Assembly (NCBI RefSeq): GCF_900156435.1
Contig: NZ_FTPQ01000001.1
Coordinates: 248,001 to 312,000 of the forward strand
Length of the DNA stretch: 64,000 nt
Direction: 5' to 3'
DNA from: Microbacterium sp. RU1D
GTDB taxonomy: Bacteria; Actinomycetota; Actinomycetes; Actinomycetales; Microbacteriaceae
A model generated the notes under the pieces. The model made no database searches. It was given only the letters and a program-made list of their open reading frames with translations, and had not been told where the DNA came from. Positions 44,939 through 53,658 of the stretch are shown piece by piece (the first letter of the stretch is position 1; every line of letters starts with the position of its first letter). Both the position numbers and the translations under genes were made by a program.

Positions 44939-45841
44939 ATGCGAGCTGCCCGATTCCACTCCTACGGAGCCCCCGACGTCCTCAACGTCGAGGATGCTCC
45001 TGAACCTCACGCCGGTGACGGCGCGATCCGCATCGCAGTCCGGGCCGCCAGCGTCAATCCGATCGACGTTCTCCTCCGCGCCGGACAACTCGCCGAGTTC
45101 TTGCCGCTTGACCTCCCTGCCGTCCCCGGCCGGGATGCCGTTGGCGTGGTCGACGAGGTCGGACCAGGAGTGACCGGCACCGAGGTTGGTGACCTCGTCT
45201 TCGGGCTCGGCGGCGTGAGTGACACGACCGCTGAGTTCGCAGTCCTGACCGCATGGAGTGCCGTGCCGGAGAAGTGGTCGATCGCCCAGGCGGCTGCAGC
45301 AGGCCTTGCCGGCGCGACCGCGGCCGCCGCGATCGAGGCACTGGGCGACCTGACGGGCGCGACGCTCCTGATCGAAGGCGCTTCCGGCGCTGTCGGCACC
45401 GCCGTAGCGGCCTTCGCCAGAGCCGCCGGCGCCACCGTCATCGGGACCGGACGCGAGAGCAGCCATCCCGCCCTTCACGAAATCGGCGTCATCCCGACGA
45501 CGTACGGCGCCGGCCTCGCGGAGCGGGTCGCCGCACTCGCGCCGAACGGCGTCGACGCCGCGGTGCACTCCGCTCCGTCGAACTCTTTAGAGGACCTCGT
45601 CGCGATCGTTGGTGACGCCTCTCGCGTCGTCACCGTTGTCGACAGTCAGGGCGCGGCGCGACTGGGCGCCGTGCAGGCCAACGCCCGCAACGATTCCGAG
45701 CTCCTGCGCCGTGCAGCCGCCCTCGGAGCGGCCGGTTCTTGGGTGCCCCGCGTAGATCACGAGTTCAACCTGACGGCAATCGTTGACGCTCACACCACTG
45801 CCGAAAGCGAGAGCGGCAAGGTCGTCGTCACCTTCCTGTGA
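44939..45841 (+). CDS. NADP-dependent quinone oxidoreductase-like protein
   Basis: A 300-residue zinc-free medium-chain dehydrogenase. RAARFHSYGAPDVLNVEDAP at the start, VRAASVNPIDVLLRAGQL, VPGRDAVGVVDEVGPGVTG, then the nucleotide-binding TLLIEGASGAVGTAVAAFAR and a Gly-rich TVIGTGRES. Metal ligands of alcohol dehydrogenases are missing, as in quinone oxidoreductases. AGAAGAGAGA lies eight bases before ATG 44939. Divergent from marR 44838 with an inverted repeat between them, so probably induced by electrophiles or quinones (inference). Confidence 0.9.
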   Translation: MRAARFHSYGAPDVLNVEDAPEPHAGDGAIRIAVRAASVNPIDVLLRAGQLAEFLPLDLPAVPGRDAVGVVDEVGPGVTGTEVGDLVFGLGGVSDTTAEFAVLTAWSAVPEKWSIAQAAAAGLAGATAAAAIEALGDLTGATLLIEGASGAVGTAVAAFARAAGATVIGTGRESSHPALHEIGVIPTTYGAGLAERVAALAPNGVDAAVHSAPSNSLEDLVAIVGDASRVVTVVDSQGAARLGAVQANARNDSELLRRAAALGAAGSWVPRVDHEFNLTAIVDAHTTAESESGKVVVTFL

Positions 45842-45844
45842 CAA

Positions 45845-46036
45845 ATGAGTTCGCAGCCCGCCCGGGCACGGCTCGTAGCGCAAGGGGACGACATCTCGCC
45901 AATCCGCGGCTCCCGCAGCATCACCCGAGTCGCGGAGAACACCGCGGCCGCGGATCTCGTCCTCACCAGCGATGAGCTTGCCCGCATCCAGGCAATCGTT
46001 CCGAACGGTGGAGTCTGCGGACGACTCGCCATCTGA
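45845..46036 (+). pseudogene. Aldo/keto reductase C-terminal fragment
   Basis: The 63-residue frame gives LVAQGDDISPIRGSRSITRV, AENTAAADLVLTSDELARIQ and GGVCGRLAI, which is the last part of an aldo/keto reductase (normally LLAQGDDIVPIPGT, then a conserved Glu-Asn). The (beta/alpha)8 barrel with the catalytic Asp, Tyr, Lys and His is missing. It starts three bases after the oxidoreductase stop and looks like a relic left by a deletion. Confidence 0.75.
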
Positions 46037-46167
46037 GCCGGTGCCGGCTGAATACGCAGGGGGTGGCGACAACCCGCCGCCACCCCCGAAGGCGCACGGC
46101 ATCCGCTCTTCCGCACTGCGTCGCCGACGGCCCCGGCCAGTCGGGATGACACGGACTTCACGCGGCA

Positions 46168-46193
46168 TCTCAAAAAGCAGCAGCTTTTTGAGA
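46168..46193. terminator. AT-rich hairpin near the right edge of the low-GC region
   Basis: TCTCAAAAAGC, loop AGCA, GCTTTTTGAGA: 11-bp stem whose arms contain A5 and T5 tracts. A/T runs of this length are unusual in the window. It lies between the aldo/keto reductase relic and convergent glyS, and may stop transcription from the left. Confidence 0.6.
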
Positions 46194-46324
46194 CGTGCCT
46201 TCCGCGGTCTCACCACACTTAACGGATCCGGATTCTCGGGGCGTCGGCTGTCTCGGAAAGACGTCTTGACGTGCTTCGTCTCAGGAGGGGACGCGGAGGG
46301 TGTTTCCGAGTCCGGACGACGGCG

Positions 46325-47713
46325 TCAGGCGCCGCGCAGGCGCTCCGCGAGGTAGCCGTGCAGGGCGTCGAGGCCGATGCGCTCCTGGCCCATCGTGTCG
46401 CGGTCGCGCACGGTCACGGCGTTGTCGTCGAGCGAGTCGAAGTCGACCGTCACGCAGAACGGGGTGCCGATCTCGTCCTGCCGGCGATAACGGCGACCGA
46501 TCGCGCCGGCGTCGTCGAAGTCGATGTTCCAGCCGGCCGCGCGGAGCGTGTCGGCCGTCTCGCGGGCCAGCGGCGACAGGCGCTCGTTGCGCGAGAGCGG
46601 CAGCACGGCGACCTTGACGGGCGCGAGGCGCGGGTCGAGCTTGAGCACGGTGCGGGTGTCGGTGCCGCCCTTGGCGTTGGGCACCTCTTCTTCGCGGTAC
46701 GCGTCGACGAGGAACGCCATCATCGCGCGCGTCAGACCGAACGAGGGCTCGATCACGTACGGGGTGTACTTCTCGCCCGACGCCTGGTCGAAGAAGGTGA
46801 GCGACTGGCCCGATGCCTCGGAGTGGCTCTTCAGGTCGTAGTCGGTGCGGTTGGCGACGCCCATGAGCTCGCCCCACTCCTTGCCCGGGAAGCCGAAGCG
46901 GTACTCGACGTCGATCGTGCCGGCGGAGTAGTGCGCGCGGTCGTCTTCGGGAACGTCGAAGCGCTTCATGTTCTCGGGGTCGATGCCGAGCTCGATGAAC
47001 CAGTTCCAGCACGCCTCGACCCAGTGCTCGAACCACTCGTTCGCCTCGGCGGGCGGGGTGAAGTACTCGATCTCCATCTGCTCGAACTCGCGCGTGCGGA
47101 AGATGAAGTTGCCCGGCGTGATCTCGTTGCGGAACGCCTTGCCCACCTGGCCGACGCCGAACGGGGGCTTCCGACGGGATGCCGTGAGCACGTTCGAGAA
47201 GTTCACGAAGATGCCCTGCGCGGTCTCGGGGCGCAGGAAGTACAGGCCCGACTCGTCGTCGACGACGCCGAGGTAGGTCTTGACCAGGCCCGAGAACGAC
47301 TTCGGTTCGGTGTACTGGCCCTTGGTGCCGCAGTTCGGGCACGGGATGTCGGCCAGACCGTTCTCGGCCTTGCGGTTCTTGCGGGCCTCGAAATCCTCGA
47401 TGAGGGTGTCGGCGCGGAAGCGCTTGTGGCAGCTCAGGCACTCCACGAGCGGGTCGGTGAAGGTGGCGACGTGGCCCGACGCCTCCCACACGCGCTTGGG
47501 GAGGATGATGCTCGAGTCCAGGCCCACCATGTCGCCGCGACCGCGCACGAACGTCTGCCACCACTGACGACGGATGTTCTCCTTCAGCTCCGTGCCGAGG
47601 GGGCCGTAGTCCCATGCGGAGCGCGAACCGCCGTAGATCTCACCGGCCTGGAAGACGAACCCGCGGTGGCGGGCGAGGGCGATGACCTTGTCGAGGCGGG
47701 ACTGTTCGGCCAC
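46325..47713 (-). CDS. glyS: Glycine--tRNA ligase, dimeric type
   Basis: A 462-residue class II synthetase of the single-chain (alpha2) type. [20 protein letters not shown] is motif-1 adjacent, a zinc-binding Cys pair occurs as [10 protein letters not shown] and again as [23 protein letters not shown] and [20 protein letters not shown] form motif 2, and [10 protein letters not shown] is motif 3 with its class-II Arg. The anticodon-binding domain ([12 protein letters not shown]) is at the end. GTG 47713 has GGAG upstream. It starts the core-like sequence to the right of the island. Confidence 0.95.
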   Translation of the reverse strand: MAEQSRLDKVIALARHRGFVFQAGEIYGGSRSAWDYGPLGTELKENIRRQWWQTFVRGRGDMVGLDSSIILPKRVWEASGHVATFTDPLVECLSCHKRFRADTLIEDFEARKNRKAENGLADIPCPNCGTKGQYTEPKSFSGLVKTYLGVVDDESGLYFLRPETAQGIFVNFSNVLTASRRKPPFGVGQVGKAFRNEITPGNFIFRTREFEQMEIEYFTPPAEANEWFEHWVEACWNWFIELGIDPENMKRFDVPEDDRAHYSAGTIDVEYRFGFPGKEWGELMGVANRTDYDLKSHSEASGQSLTFFDQASGEKYTPYVIEPSFGLTRAMMAFLVDAYREEEVPNAKGGTDTRTVLKLDPRLAPVKVAVLPLSRNERLSPLARETADTLRAAGWNIDFDDAGAIGRRYRRQDEIGTPFCVTVDFDSLDDNAVTVRDRDTMGQERIGLDALHGYLAERLRGA

Positions 47714-47771
47714 GGTGGCTCCAATGGTCGGCAAAAGTGTGGGGATCGAGCGCGAGGGCGCGGCATCCAGT

Positions 47772-48473
47772 TTATCGAAGCGATCCCGCCCCGCCCGGCC
47801 CGCCGTCGCGGCCACGGTCCCGCTCGCGCACCCAGTTCTGCAGGTACGGCATCGCGACGTTCGTCGCGTGGGCGGCGAGGGTCGCCTCCGCGGCGGCGGT
47901 GAGCGCGTCCGGCGTGGGCACGGAGGGCACGGGCGTGTGCGCGATCGGGTAGGGGAAGCGGTTGCGGAACATGTCCATCCACAGCAGCACGAGGTCGCCC
48001 TCGTGCGGCAGGGTCGCGTGCGAGCGGGATCCGCGTTCGTGCCTCTCGATCTCCCAGCCCTGCCGGGTGAGCCGCGCGGCGTAATCGGGGTCACTTCCCC
48101 AGACCCAGCCGATCCGACCGCGGGAGGGAACGCCGTACCCGAAGCCGTCGAGGGCGAGGGCGAGCGCCTCGGGCGTCCAGGGCGCCGGGAAGAACGTCGA
48201 CAGGCTCACGCGAAGTGCGAGCGGCGACAGGCGCTCCGGCACCTCGCGCGCGGTTCGTGGAAGCTCCGCCTCGAGGGCCGCGGCCAGCGCGATCGTCGCG
48301 GCCGACGGCTCCTCCCGATCGAGCATCAGAAGGAACGTCTGCAGAGCGCGCACGTAGGCGCCGTGCTCCGCGGCGTCGGCGAACGGCGGGAGCGGAATGC
48401 CGTCGACGGGCGCCCGCCCCCAGGGCACGTCGTCGCTCTCGGTTTCCGAAAGTCCTGACCGTCCGCCGCTCAT
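47772..48473 (-). CDS. Uncharacterised protein coupled to menC
   Basis: A 233-residue soluble protein: [38 protein letters not shown], then [42 protein letters not shown] and [20 protein letters not shown]. No family is recognised. A Trp/Phe-rich core suggests a globular fold. Its ATG overlaps the menC stop (ATGA), so it is translated with menC and may share its regulation; glyS lies 58 bp downstream. Confidence 0.72.
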   Translation of the reverse strand: MSGGRSGLSETESDDVPWGRAPVDGIPLPPFADAAEHGAYVRALQTFLLMLDREEPSAATIALAAALEAELPRTAREVPERLSPLALRVSLSTFFPAPWTPEALALALDGFGYGVPSRGRIGWVWGSDPDYAARLTRQGWEIERHERGSRSHATLPHEGDLVLLWMDMFRNRFPYPIAHTPVPSVPTPDALTAAAEATLAAHATNVAMPYLQNWVRERDRGRDGGPGGAGSLR

Positions 48474-49603
48474 CGGGTGATCCGCTCGCGACGCACGGTG
48501 AAGCGCTCGAGCGCCGCGGCATCGATCTCGACGCCGAGGCCCGGGCCGGTCGGTACGCGCACGTGCCCGTCCTCGATCACGGCCGGCTCGGTCACGATGT
48601 CCTGCGTGTAGAACCGGGCGGATGCCGAGATGTCGCCGGGCAGCGAGAACCCCGGGAGCGCGGCGAGAACGGCGTTGGCGGCGCGGCCGATTCCGGTCTC
48701 GAGCATGCCGCCGCACCACACGGGAATGCCCGCGGCGCGCGCCCGGTCGTGGATCGCCACGGCCTCGAGGTAGCCGCCGACGCGGCCGGCCTTGATGTTG
48801 ATGATCGCCGCCGAGCCGAGCGCGAGCGCGTCGGCGGCGGCCTTGTCGGAGACGATCGACTCGTCGAGGCACACGGGTGTGCGCAGACGCTTCGCGAGGG
48901 TCGCGTGGTCGACGAGGTCGTCCTCCTGCAGGGGCTGCTCGATGAGCAGCAGGTCGAAGGCGTCGAGCTCCGCCAGCGTGTCCGCATCGGCGAGGGTGTA
49001 GGCGGAGTTGGCATCCACCTGCAGGGGGATGCCGCCGAACGCCTCGCGGACGGCCGCGGTGTCGTCCAGGTCGCGGCCGGGCTTGATCTTGATCTTGATG
49101 CGCACGTAGCCCTCGTCGAGGTAGCCGCCGACGGCCTCGACCAGCGCCGCCGGATCGCGCTGGATGCCGACGGAGACGCCCGAGGGCACCCGGTCCTTCT
49201 CGGCGCCGAGGTACTGTCCGAAGCTGCGCCCCTCGGCGCGGAGCGCCGCGTCGATCACCGCGAGCTCGAGACCGGCCTTGGCCATGCGGTGCCCGACGAC
49301 GGGTCGCAGGACGCCGGCGACCTCTTCCGGCGCGAACGTGCGGCGCTCGAGCAGCGCCGGCACGAGGAAGCGGGAGAGCACGTCCCACGCGCCCTGCGTG
49401 TACTCGCTCGAGTACGACGGTTCGGACTGCGTCACCACTTCTCCCCAGCCGCGTCCGTCGGACGTCTCGGCCGACACGATGATCACCTCGCGCACCGTCT
49501 CAGTGCCGAACGACGTGGTGAAGGGCGACACGAGCGGAATGTGGAGGACACGCAGTTCGACGGCATCCAGGGTCACGGGGGCGGCGGGGGCGCGGGGCGG
49601 CAT
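48470..49603 (-). CDS. menC: o-Succinylbenzoate synthase MenC / N-succinylamino acid racemase
   Basis: A 377-residue enolase-superfamily enzyme. Proton-transfer lysines in VRIKIKIKPGRD, metal ligands in LQVDANSAY, LIEQPL and CLDESIVSD, and the second-base lysine in IINIKAGRVGG are all present, with GMLETGIGRAAN at the end. This is the NSAR/OSBS branch, so it may make o-succinylbenzoate for menaquinone or racemise N-succinyl amino acids. No other men genes are in the window. A GNAT gene of the COG3375 type, often found near this branch, lies 1.3 kb away. ATG 49603 follows TACCCT by six bases. Confidence 0.9.
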   Translation of the reverse strand: MPPRAPAAPVTLDAVELRVLHIPLVSPFTTSFGTETVREVIIVSAETSDGRGWGEVVTQSEPSYSSEYTQGAWDVLSRFLVPALLERRTFAPEEVAGVLRPVVGHRMAKAGLELAVIDAALRAEGRSFGQYLGAEKDRVPSGVSVGIQRDPAALVEAVGGYLDEGYVRIKIKIKPGRDLDDTAAVREAFGGIPLQVDANSAYTLADADTLAELDAFDLLLIEQPLQEDDLVDHATLAKRLRTPVCLDESIVSDKAAADALALGSAAIINIKAGRVGGYLEAVAIHDRARAAGIPVWCGGMLETGIGRAANAVLAALPGFSLPGDISASARFYTQDIVTEPAVIEDGHVRVPTGPGLGVEIDAAALERFTVRRERITR

Positions 49604-49609
49604 GAGGGC

Positions 49610-49615
49610 AGGGTA
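49610..49615 (-). promoter_or_regulatory. -10 box TACCCT, leaderless start of menC
   Basis: Minus-strand TACCCT, then GCCCTC, then ATG 49603. Confidence 0.5.
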
Positions 49616-49651
49616 TCCGGCGGGCGCGCGGGGCGGGCGCGCGGCAGCGGC

Positions 49652-49737
49652 GTGCCAAACTCCGGAGAATTCGACGTTCGAGCAGCCGCTCCGGCCTCCC
49701 GCGCTCCGAGGACACCGATTTCTCCGGAGTGCGGCAC
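49652..49737. repeat. Intergenic long palindrome, copy P4
   Basis: GTGCCAAACTCCGGAGAATT plus CG at the left and its near-complement at 49716-49737 match at about 19 of 22 positions, around a 42-base centre. ACTCCGGAG is itself palindromic. Unlike P1 and P3 it lies between divergent genes (menC and SDR), upstream of both promoters. Confidence 0.75.
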
Positions 49738-49815
49738 GGGGCGCCGCGGCGAAGCGCGACCGTAACGCCCGCGCGCGACCCTGGCAAGGCCGCCGACCCC
49801 GCGGCGACCCGCGCG

Positions 49816-49821
49816 TAGCGT
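49816..49821 (+). promoter_or_regulatory. -10 box TAGCGT, leaderless start of SDR gene
   Basis: TAGCGT, seven bases, then ATG 49829. Confidence 0.45.
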
Positions 49822-49828
49822 CGCCCGC

Positions 49829-50644
49829 ATGAGCGACGACTTCACCCCCCGCCACGCGATCGTCACCGGCTCCGACTCGGGCATCGGCGCGGCCACCGCC
49901 CTCGCCCTCGCCGACGCCGGGATCGACGTCGCGGTCACCTACCACTCCGACAAGGACGGCGCGGAGGAGACCGCCGCAGCCGTGCGCGAGCGCGGCGTGC
50001 GCGCGATCGTCGCGCAGTTCGACGCGACCGACTTCGACGCGGTCTCGGATGCCGTGAACGCCATGGCCGACGAGCTCGGCGGCCTCGACGTGTTCGTCAA
50101 CAACGCCGGCGGCGGGATCGGGGGCTCGTTCCTCGACCTCGACTTCGACACGTGGCGCACCGACATCTCCCTGAACCTCGACGGCGCGTTCCTCGCCCTC
50201 CACACCGCGGCGAAGCGGATGGTGGCGGCCGGCAACGGCGGCCGCCTCATCGTCGTCTCGAGCGTGCACGAGCATCAGCCCCGCGTCGGGTCGGCCCCCT
50301 ACGTCGCCGCGAAGCACGGCGTCGGCGGGCTCATCAAGACGATGGCCCTCGAGCTCGGTCAGTACGGAATCACCGCGAACGCCGTCGCCCCGGGCGAGAT
50401 CGCCACGCCCATCAACGACATGTCCGCCGAGGATGCCGATCGCACCCACCGCCCCGGCATCCCCCTCGGTCGCCCCGGCAAGCCGGAGGAGATCGCCGAC
50501 GTCATCCGCTTCCTCGCCTCGCCCTCGGGTTCGTACGTCACGGGCGCGAGCTGGGTGGTCGACGGCGGGATGCTGCAGATGGGCCCGCAGGCGGGCTCAC
50601 ACATGGAGTCCGACGCGTGGCGTTCGGCCGGCGAGAAGGAGTGA
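49829..50644 (+). CDS. SDR family oxidoreductase
   Basis: A 271-residue classical short-chain dehydrogenase. The nucleotide motif AIVTGSDSGIGAATALALA, the NNAGGG segment, the catalytic Ser region IVVSSVHEHQP, YVAAKHG with Tyr and Lys at about 155-159, and NAVAPGEIATPIND are all standard. The C-terminus SWVVDGGMLQMGPQAGS resembles glucose 1-dehydrogenase-like members. Substrate unknown. It is followed at once by a small acidic gene. Confidence 0.9.
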   Translation: MSDDFTPRHAIVTGSDSGIGAATALALADAGIDVAVTYHSDKDGAEETAAAVRERGVRAIVAQFDATDFDAVSDAVNAMADELGGLDVFVNNAGGGIGGSFLDLDFDTWRTDISLNLDGAFLALHTAAKRMVAAGNGGRLIVVSSVHEHQPRVGSAPYVAAKHGVGGLIKTMALELGQYGITANAVAPGEIATPINDMSAEDADRTHRPGIPLGRPGKPEEIADVIRFLASPSGSYVTGASWVVDGGMLQMGPQAGSHMESDAWRSAGEKE

Positions 50645-50649
50645 CGACC

Positions 50650-50859
50650 GTGAGCGACGAGAAGAGCTTCGAAGAGAACCGCCACGACCAGCTCATGAGC
50701 GCCCCGAAGGCCACCGAGGCGGACGCCGCGCCCCGCTTCGACGTGACCGAGCACGACGGCGTGACGCGCATCGACGTGCGCGACGACGCCGCCGTTCGTC
50801 CGGGTCCGGGTCAGGGCGACCCCGCGGCCGAGAAGGACGAACCGATCACCGAGCAGTGA
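50650..50859 (+). CDS. Small acidic hypothetical protein
   Basis: A 69-residue hydrophilic, probably disordered protein: SDEKSFEENRHDQLMSAPKA, then FDVTEHDGVTRIDVRDDAAV and an acidic tail. No family is known to me. GTG 50650 has GAAGGAG nine bases upstream, at the end of the SDR gene; the overlapping GTG 50641 is the alternative. Ends before a bidirectional hairpin. Confidence 0.6.
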   Translation: MSDEKSFEENRHDQLMSAPKATEADAAPRFDVTEHDGVTRIDVRDDAAVRPGPGQGDPAAEKDEPITEQ

Positions 50860-50870
50860 GGTGACGTGGT

Positions 50871-50895
50871 CATCCCCGCGGTCCGCGCGGGGATG
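50871..50895. terminator. 10-bp hairpin between convergent genes
   Basis: CATCCCCGCG (50871-50880), five-base loop, CGCGGGGATG (50886-50895). Lies 11 bp after the small acidic gene and three bp before the end of the GNAT gene on the other strand, so it fits a two-way terminator. Confidence 0.7.
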
Positions 50896-50898
50896 CGA

Positions 50899-51585
50899 TC
50901 ACTCCACGATCAGGTATCCGCGGCGGTCGAACCCGCCGATCCGGCGACCGGATGCCACGTGCCCGCGGATCTCGTCCCGCACGCGCACGCGCCAGGCGGC
51001 GGCGGCCGCCGGATCGCTGCGGCGCAGCCCCTCGACGTCGTCGGGCACGGCCACGACGGCCGAGATCTCGGCATCCGTCGGGGTGGGAACGGGCGGCTCG
51101 GCGAGCGCCCACGACACCAGGAGCCGGTCGGATTCGTCGCCGCGGTTGACGTCGTCGTCCATCTCGCCGTACTGGTTCACGAGGTAGTCGGTGACGCGCG
51201 CGCCCAGCACCGCGAGGTTGAAGTGGGCGTTGCGCGGGATGAGCGGATCGAACGTCCACGTGATGTGCCCTACCCCGCGGGCGAGCGCCCACTCGCGCTG
51301 ATGGTCCTTGAGCCGTCGGCCGAGGCCCCGACCCTGGTGGCCGTCGATGATCCCGGTGATGTGCGAGTGCATCGAGCGCGCGGCGGGCGGGCCGAAGAAC
51401 GCCGCCGACGCCCCGATCATCGCGTCGCCGTCGTAGATCCCGACGACGTAGTTCCCGGCGTGCTCAAGGGCGCGCAGGATGTTGGCCGGCATCGTGCCGC
51501 GGTCGCCCCAGACCCGGTCCAGCACGCGGGAGGCCTCGTGCACGGCCTCGACGGTGTCGAGCGTGCGGATGTCGATGGAGCTCAT
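50899..51585 (-). CDS. GNAT acetyltransferase, COG3375-like
   Basis: A 228-residue acetyltransferase. DIRTLDTVEAVHEASRVLDR, then VGIYDGDAMIGASAAFFGPP, the acetyl-CoA loop GIIDGHQGRGLGRRLKDHQR (Gln-Gly-Arg-Gly-Leu-Gly), and HITWTFDPLIPRNAHFNLAV, with NQYGEMDDDVNRGDESDRLL. This last pattern is that of the COG3375 group, often clustered with NSAR-type menC genes, and menC is 1.3 kb away here. The acceptor is unknown, perhaps an amino acid or peptide. Confidence 0.85.
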   Translation of the reverse strand: MSSIDIRTLDTVEAVHEASRVLDRVWGDRGTMPANILRALEHAGNYVVGIYDGDAMIGASAAFFGPPAARSMHSHITGIIDGHQGRGLGRRLKDHQREWALARGVGHITWTFDPLIPRNAHFNLAVLGARVTDYLVNQYGEMDDDVNRGDESDRLLVSWALAEPPVPTPTDAEISAVVAVPDDVEGLRRSDPAAAAAWRVRVRDEIRGHVASGRRIGGFDRRGYLIVE

Positions 51586-51617
51586 GCCCTCGATCCTCGC
51601 ACCGCGGGCCGTCACCG

Positions 51618-52940
51618 TCAGCGCGGCAGCACGCCGCCGACGTGGCGGATGGTGCGCCCGCGTTCGACGACGATCGCGATGCCGCCGATGAGCCACAGCG
51701 GCACCTGCGTGAGGAACGCGATGCGGAACGCGTCGAGCGAATACGTCTCAGGACTCCCGGCGCCCTGCACGTCCATCGCGATGCCGATGAAGAGGATCGC
51801 CAGCAGCGCGGCGAGGAATCCCCCGCCATTCACGATGCCCGTCGCTGTGCTGAGGCGGTGGCTCGGCGTGAAGGTGCGCGCGTGGTCGAACGCGATCATC
51901 GACGCCGGTCCCCCGGTGGCCAGGGCGAACATCAGCACGATGAGCAGCCACAGGGGGGCGGGCCCCGGCCAGGCGGCGACGGCGATCCACACGAGCGCCT
52001 GGAAGACGACCGTCGGCAGCACGAGCCAGCGCGACCGGCGCCGCGGGTGGCGGCTCGACAGCGCGCCGATCACGGGACCGCTGACGATGCCGAACAGCAC
52101 GAACAGCGTCATGATGCCCGACGCCGCCGCCGGTTCGAGTCCCTCGCCCGCCGTCAGGAAGGGGAAGCCCCACAGCAGCATGAACGCCGTGCCCGCGAAG
52201 GGGGTGGCGAAGTGCGACCAGAAGCCGAGCCGCGTGCCGGGGTGCGCCCACGACTCGCGGAACCCCTGCCGCAGATCCGGCGCCGAACGCACCACCCGGA
52301 TGGCGCCCGTCTGCGTGTCGACGGAGGTGTCGACCGGATCCGCTCGACGTTCGGGCGGACGGTTGCGGATGACCGCGAAGGTCAGGATCGCGAAGAGCAC
52401 GCCGAGCCCTGCGACGCTGCCGAAGGCGACGCTCCAGCTCGTCGCGTGCAAGAGGGCCGCGAGCGGCACCACGGCGACGATCTGGCCCATCTGGCCGATG
52501 ATGCCCGTGAGCTGCACCAGCAGCGGCGCCCGCTGCGCGGGGAACCACGTCGCGATCACGCGCAGGACGCTCGGGAAGATGGCGGCATCGCCCGCCCCGA
52601 TCAGAACCCGGGCCAGGATGCCGATCCCCACGGCATCCGCGAAGGCCATCACGAGCTGCCCCACCGCCATCAGCACCATGCCGATCGCGATCATCGGGCG
52701 CGCGCCGAACCGGTCGAGCAGCAGGCCGACGGGGATCTGCATCGCGCCGTAGACGAAGAGCTGGATGACGGCGAACATCGACAGCGCCGACGCGTCGGCG
52801 CCGAAGCGCACAGCGGCGTCGACCCCCACCGCGGACAGCGAGGTGCGGTTGACGATCGATACCACGTAGGCGAGCACGCCGACCGCCCACAGCGTCCAGG
52901 TGCGCCAGCCCGGCCGGTCGAGGCGCAGGGTGCTGGTCAC
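51618..52940 (-). CDS. MFS transporter
   Basis: A 440-residue permease with twelve predicted helices. VVSIVNRTSLSAVGVDAAVR opens it, the A-motif is GLLLDRFGARPMI after helix 2, and the second half begins after a cytoplasmic loop of about 50 residues (PPERRADPVDTS). It resembles hexuronate/organic-anion or nitrate-type MFS members only generally. GTG 52940 is preferred because it lies seven bases after a TAGCCT box; the in-frame GTG 52970 is ahead of that box and inside tetR. Confidence 0.85.
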   Translation of the reverse strand: MTSTLRLDRPGWRTWTLWAVGVLAYVVSIVNRTSLSAVGVDAAVRFGADASALSMFAVIQLFVYGAMQIPVGLLLDRFGARPMIAIGMVLMAVGQLVMAFADAVGIGILARVLIGAGDAAIFPSVLRVIATWFPAQRAPLLVQLTGIIGQMGQIVAVVPLAALLHATSWSVAFGSVAGLGVLFAILTFAVIRNRPPERRADPVDTSVDTQTGAIRVVRSAPDLRQGFRESWAHPGTRLGFWSHFATPFAGTAFMLLWGFPFLTAGEGLEPAAASGIMTLFVLFGIVSGPVIGALSSRHPRRRSRWLVLPTVVFQALVWIAVAAWPGPAPLWLLIVLMFALATGGPASMIAFDHARTFTPSHRLSTATGIVNGGGFLAALLAILFIGIAMDVQGAGSPETYSLDAFRIAFLTQVPLWLIGGIAIVVERGRTIRHVGGVLPR

Positions 52941-52947
52941 ATCGTCC

Positions 52948-52953
52948 AGGCTA
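52948..52953 (-). promoter_or_regulatory. -10 box TAGCCT, leaderless start of MFS gene
   Basis: Minus-strand TAGCCT overlaps the last codon and stop of tetR; seven bases later comes GTG 52940. Confidence 0.5.
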
Positions 52954-53577
52954 GTCCCGCCCACCGACACCGGCGGGGGGTGGCATTCGCCCGCGGGGGT
53001 TCCCCGCGGGCAGGTCGGTGTCGAAGACGGCCGACATCTCCGCGCGGACCCGCTCGAGGTGGTCGATGAGCGGCGTGCCCGTGTCGTCGTCGGCCCACCG
53101 CTCGAGCGCCGTCTGCAGCAGGTCGACGGCCAGCCCGGCGACGACCCGTGCCCGGAGCGCCTCGACGCCCCGGGCGCGGAACCCCGCCGTCAGGACCTCG
53201 CGCAGGTCGGCCTGCTTCTGCAGATCCCGCTCGCGGAGCGCGGGTTCCGCGGCGATGATGCGGCGGGCGGCGGCGATCTCGGCGCGGCGGGGCTCGAACC
53301 GCTCGCCGGCGAGCGCCTGGAAGCCGCCCCAGGCGAGGGCGAACGGCGCCACCCCGGCGGGGGCGGCGGCGAGCATGTCGGCGGCGAGGCGCGGGATCTC
53401 GTCGCCGGAGAAGAACACCTCCCGCTTGTCGCCGAAGTGCCGGAAGAACGTGCGCCGCGTCACTCCGGCGCGCTGGACGATGTCGGGGATCGTCGTCGCC
53501 TCGAACCCGCGCTCGGCGAAGAGCTCGAGCGCGGCCGCGCGCAACCGTTCGCGCGTATCGGGGGCCCATCTCGCCAT
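52951..53577 (-). CDS. TetR family regulator
   Basis: A 208-residue regulator. [20 protein letters not shown] and [20 protein letters not shown] form the classic TetR helix-turn-helix, followed by [12 protein letters not shown]. The ligand domain is Ala/Arg-rich with [20 protein letters not shown], the MftR-like group. ATG 53577 lies six bases after TAGGAT. Divergent from the alcohol dehydrogenase-like gene, with two near-identical palindromes between, so it very probably represses both. Confidence 0.9.
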   Translation of the reverse strand: MARWAPDTRERLRAAALELFAERGFEATTIPDIVQRAGVTRRTFFRHFGDKREVFFSGDEIPRLAADMLAAAPAGVAPFALAWGGFQALAGERFEPRRAEIAAARRIIAAEPALRERDLQKQADLREVLTAGFRARGVEALRARVVAGLAVDLLQTALERWADDDTGTPLIDHLERVRAEMSAVFDTDLPAGNPRGRMPPPAGVGGRD

Positions 53578-53583
53578 GCGGCG

Positions 53584-53589
53584 ATCCTA
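53584..53589 (-). promoter_or_regulatory. -10 box TAGGAT, leaderless start of tetR
   Basis: Minus-strand TAGGAT, then CGCCGC, then ATG 53577. Operator 1 begins two bases upstream. Confidence 0.5.
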
Positions 53590-53590
53590 C

Positions 53591-53643
53591 GTGACGACAC
53601 TCAGTGTCATCACGTCTATAGTGAAGACACTCCGTGTCATCAC
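53591..53643. promoter_or_regulatory. Twin TetR operators flanking a TATAGT -10 box
   Basis: Operator 1 (53591-53613) contains GACACTCAGTGTC in a longer inverted repeat GTGACGACACT/AGTGTCATCAC. Operator 2 (53621-53643) is GTGAAGACAC-TCC-GTGTCATCAC. The centres are 30 bp apart, three helical turns. TATAGT (53617-53622), the likely -10 box of the downstream gene, lies between them. Confidence 0.75.
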
Positions 53644-53658
53644 GTCGAAGGGCCGCCC

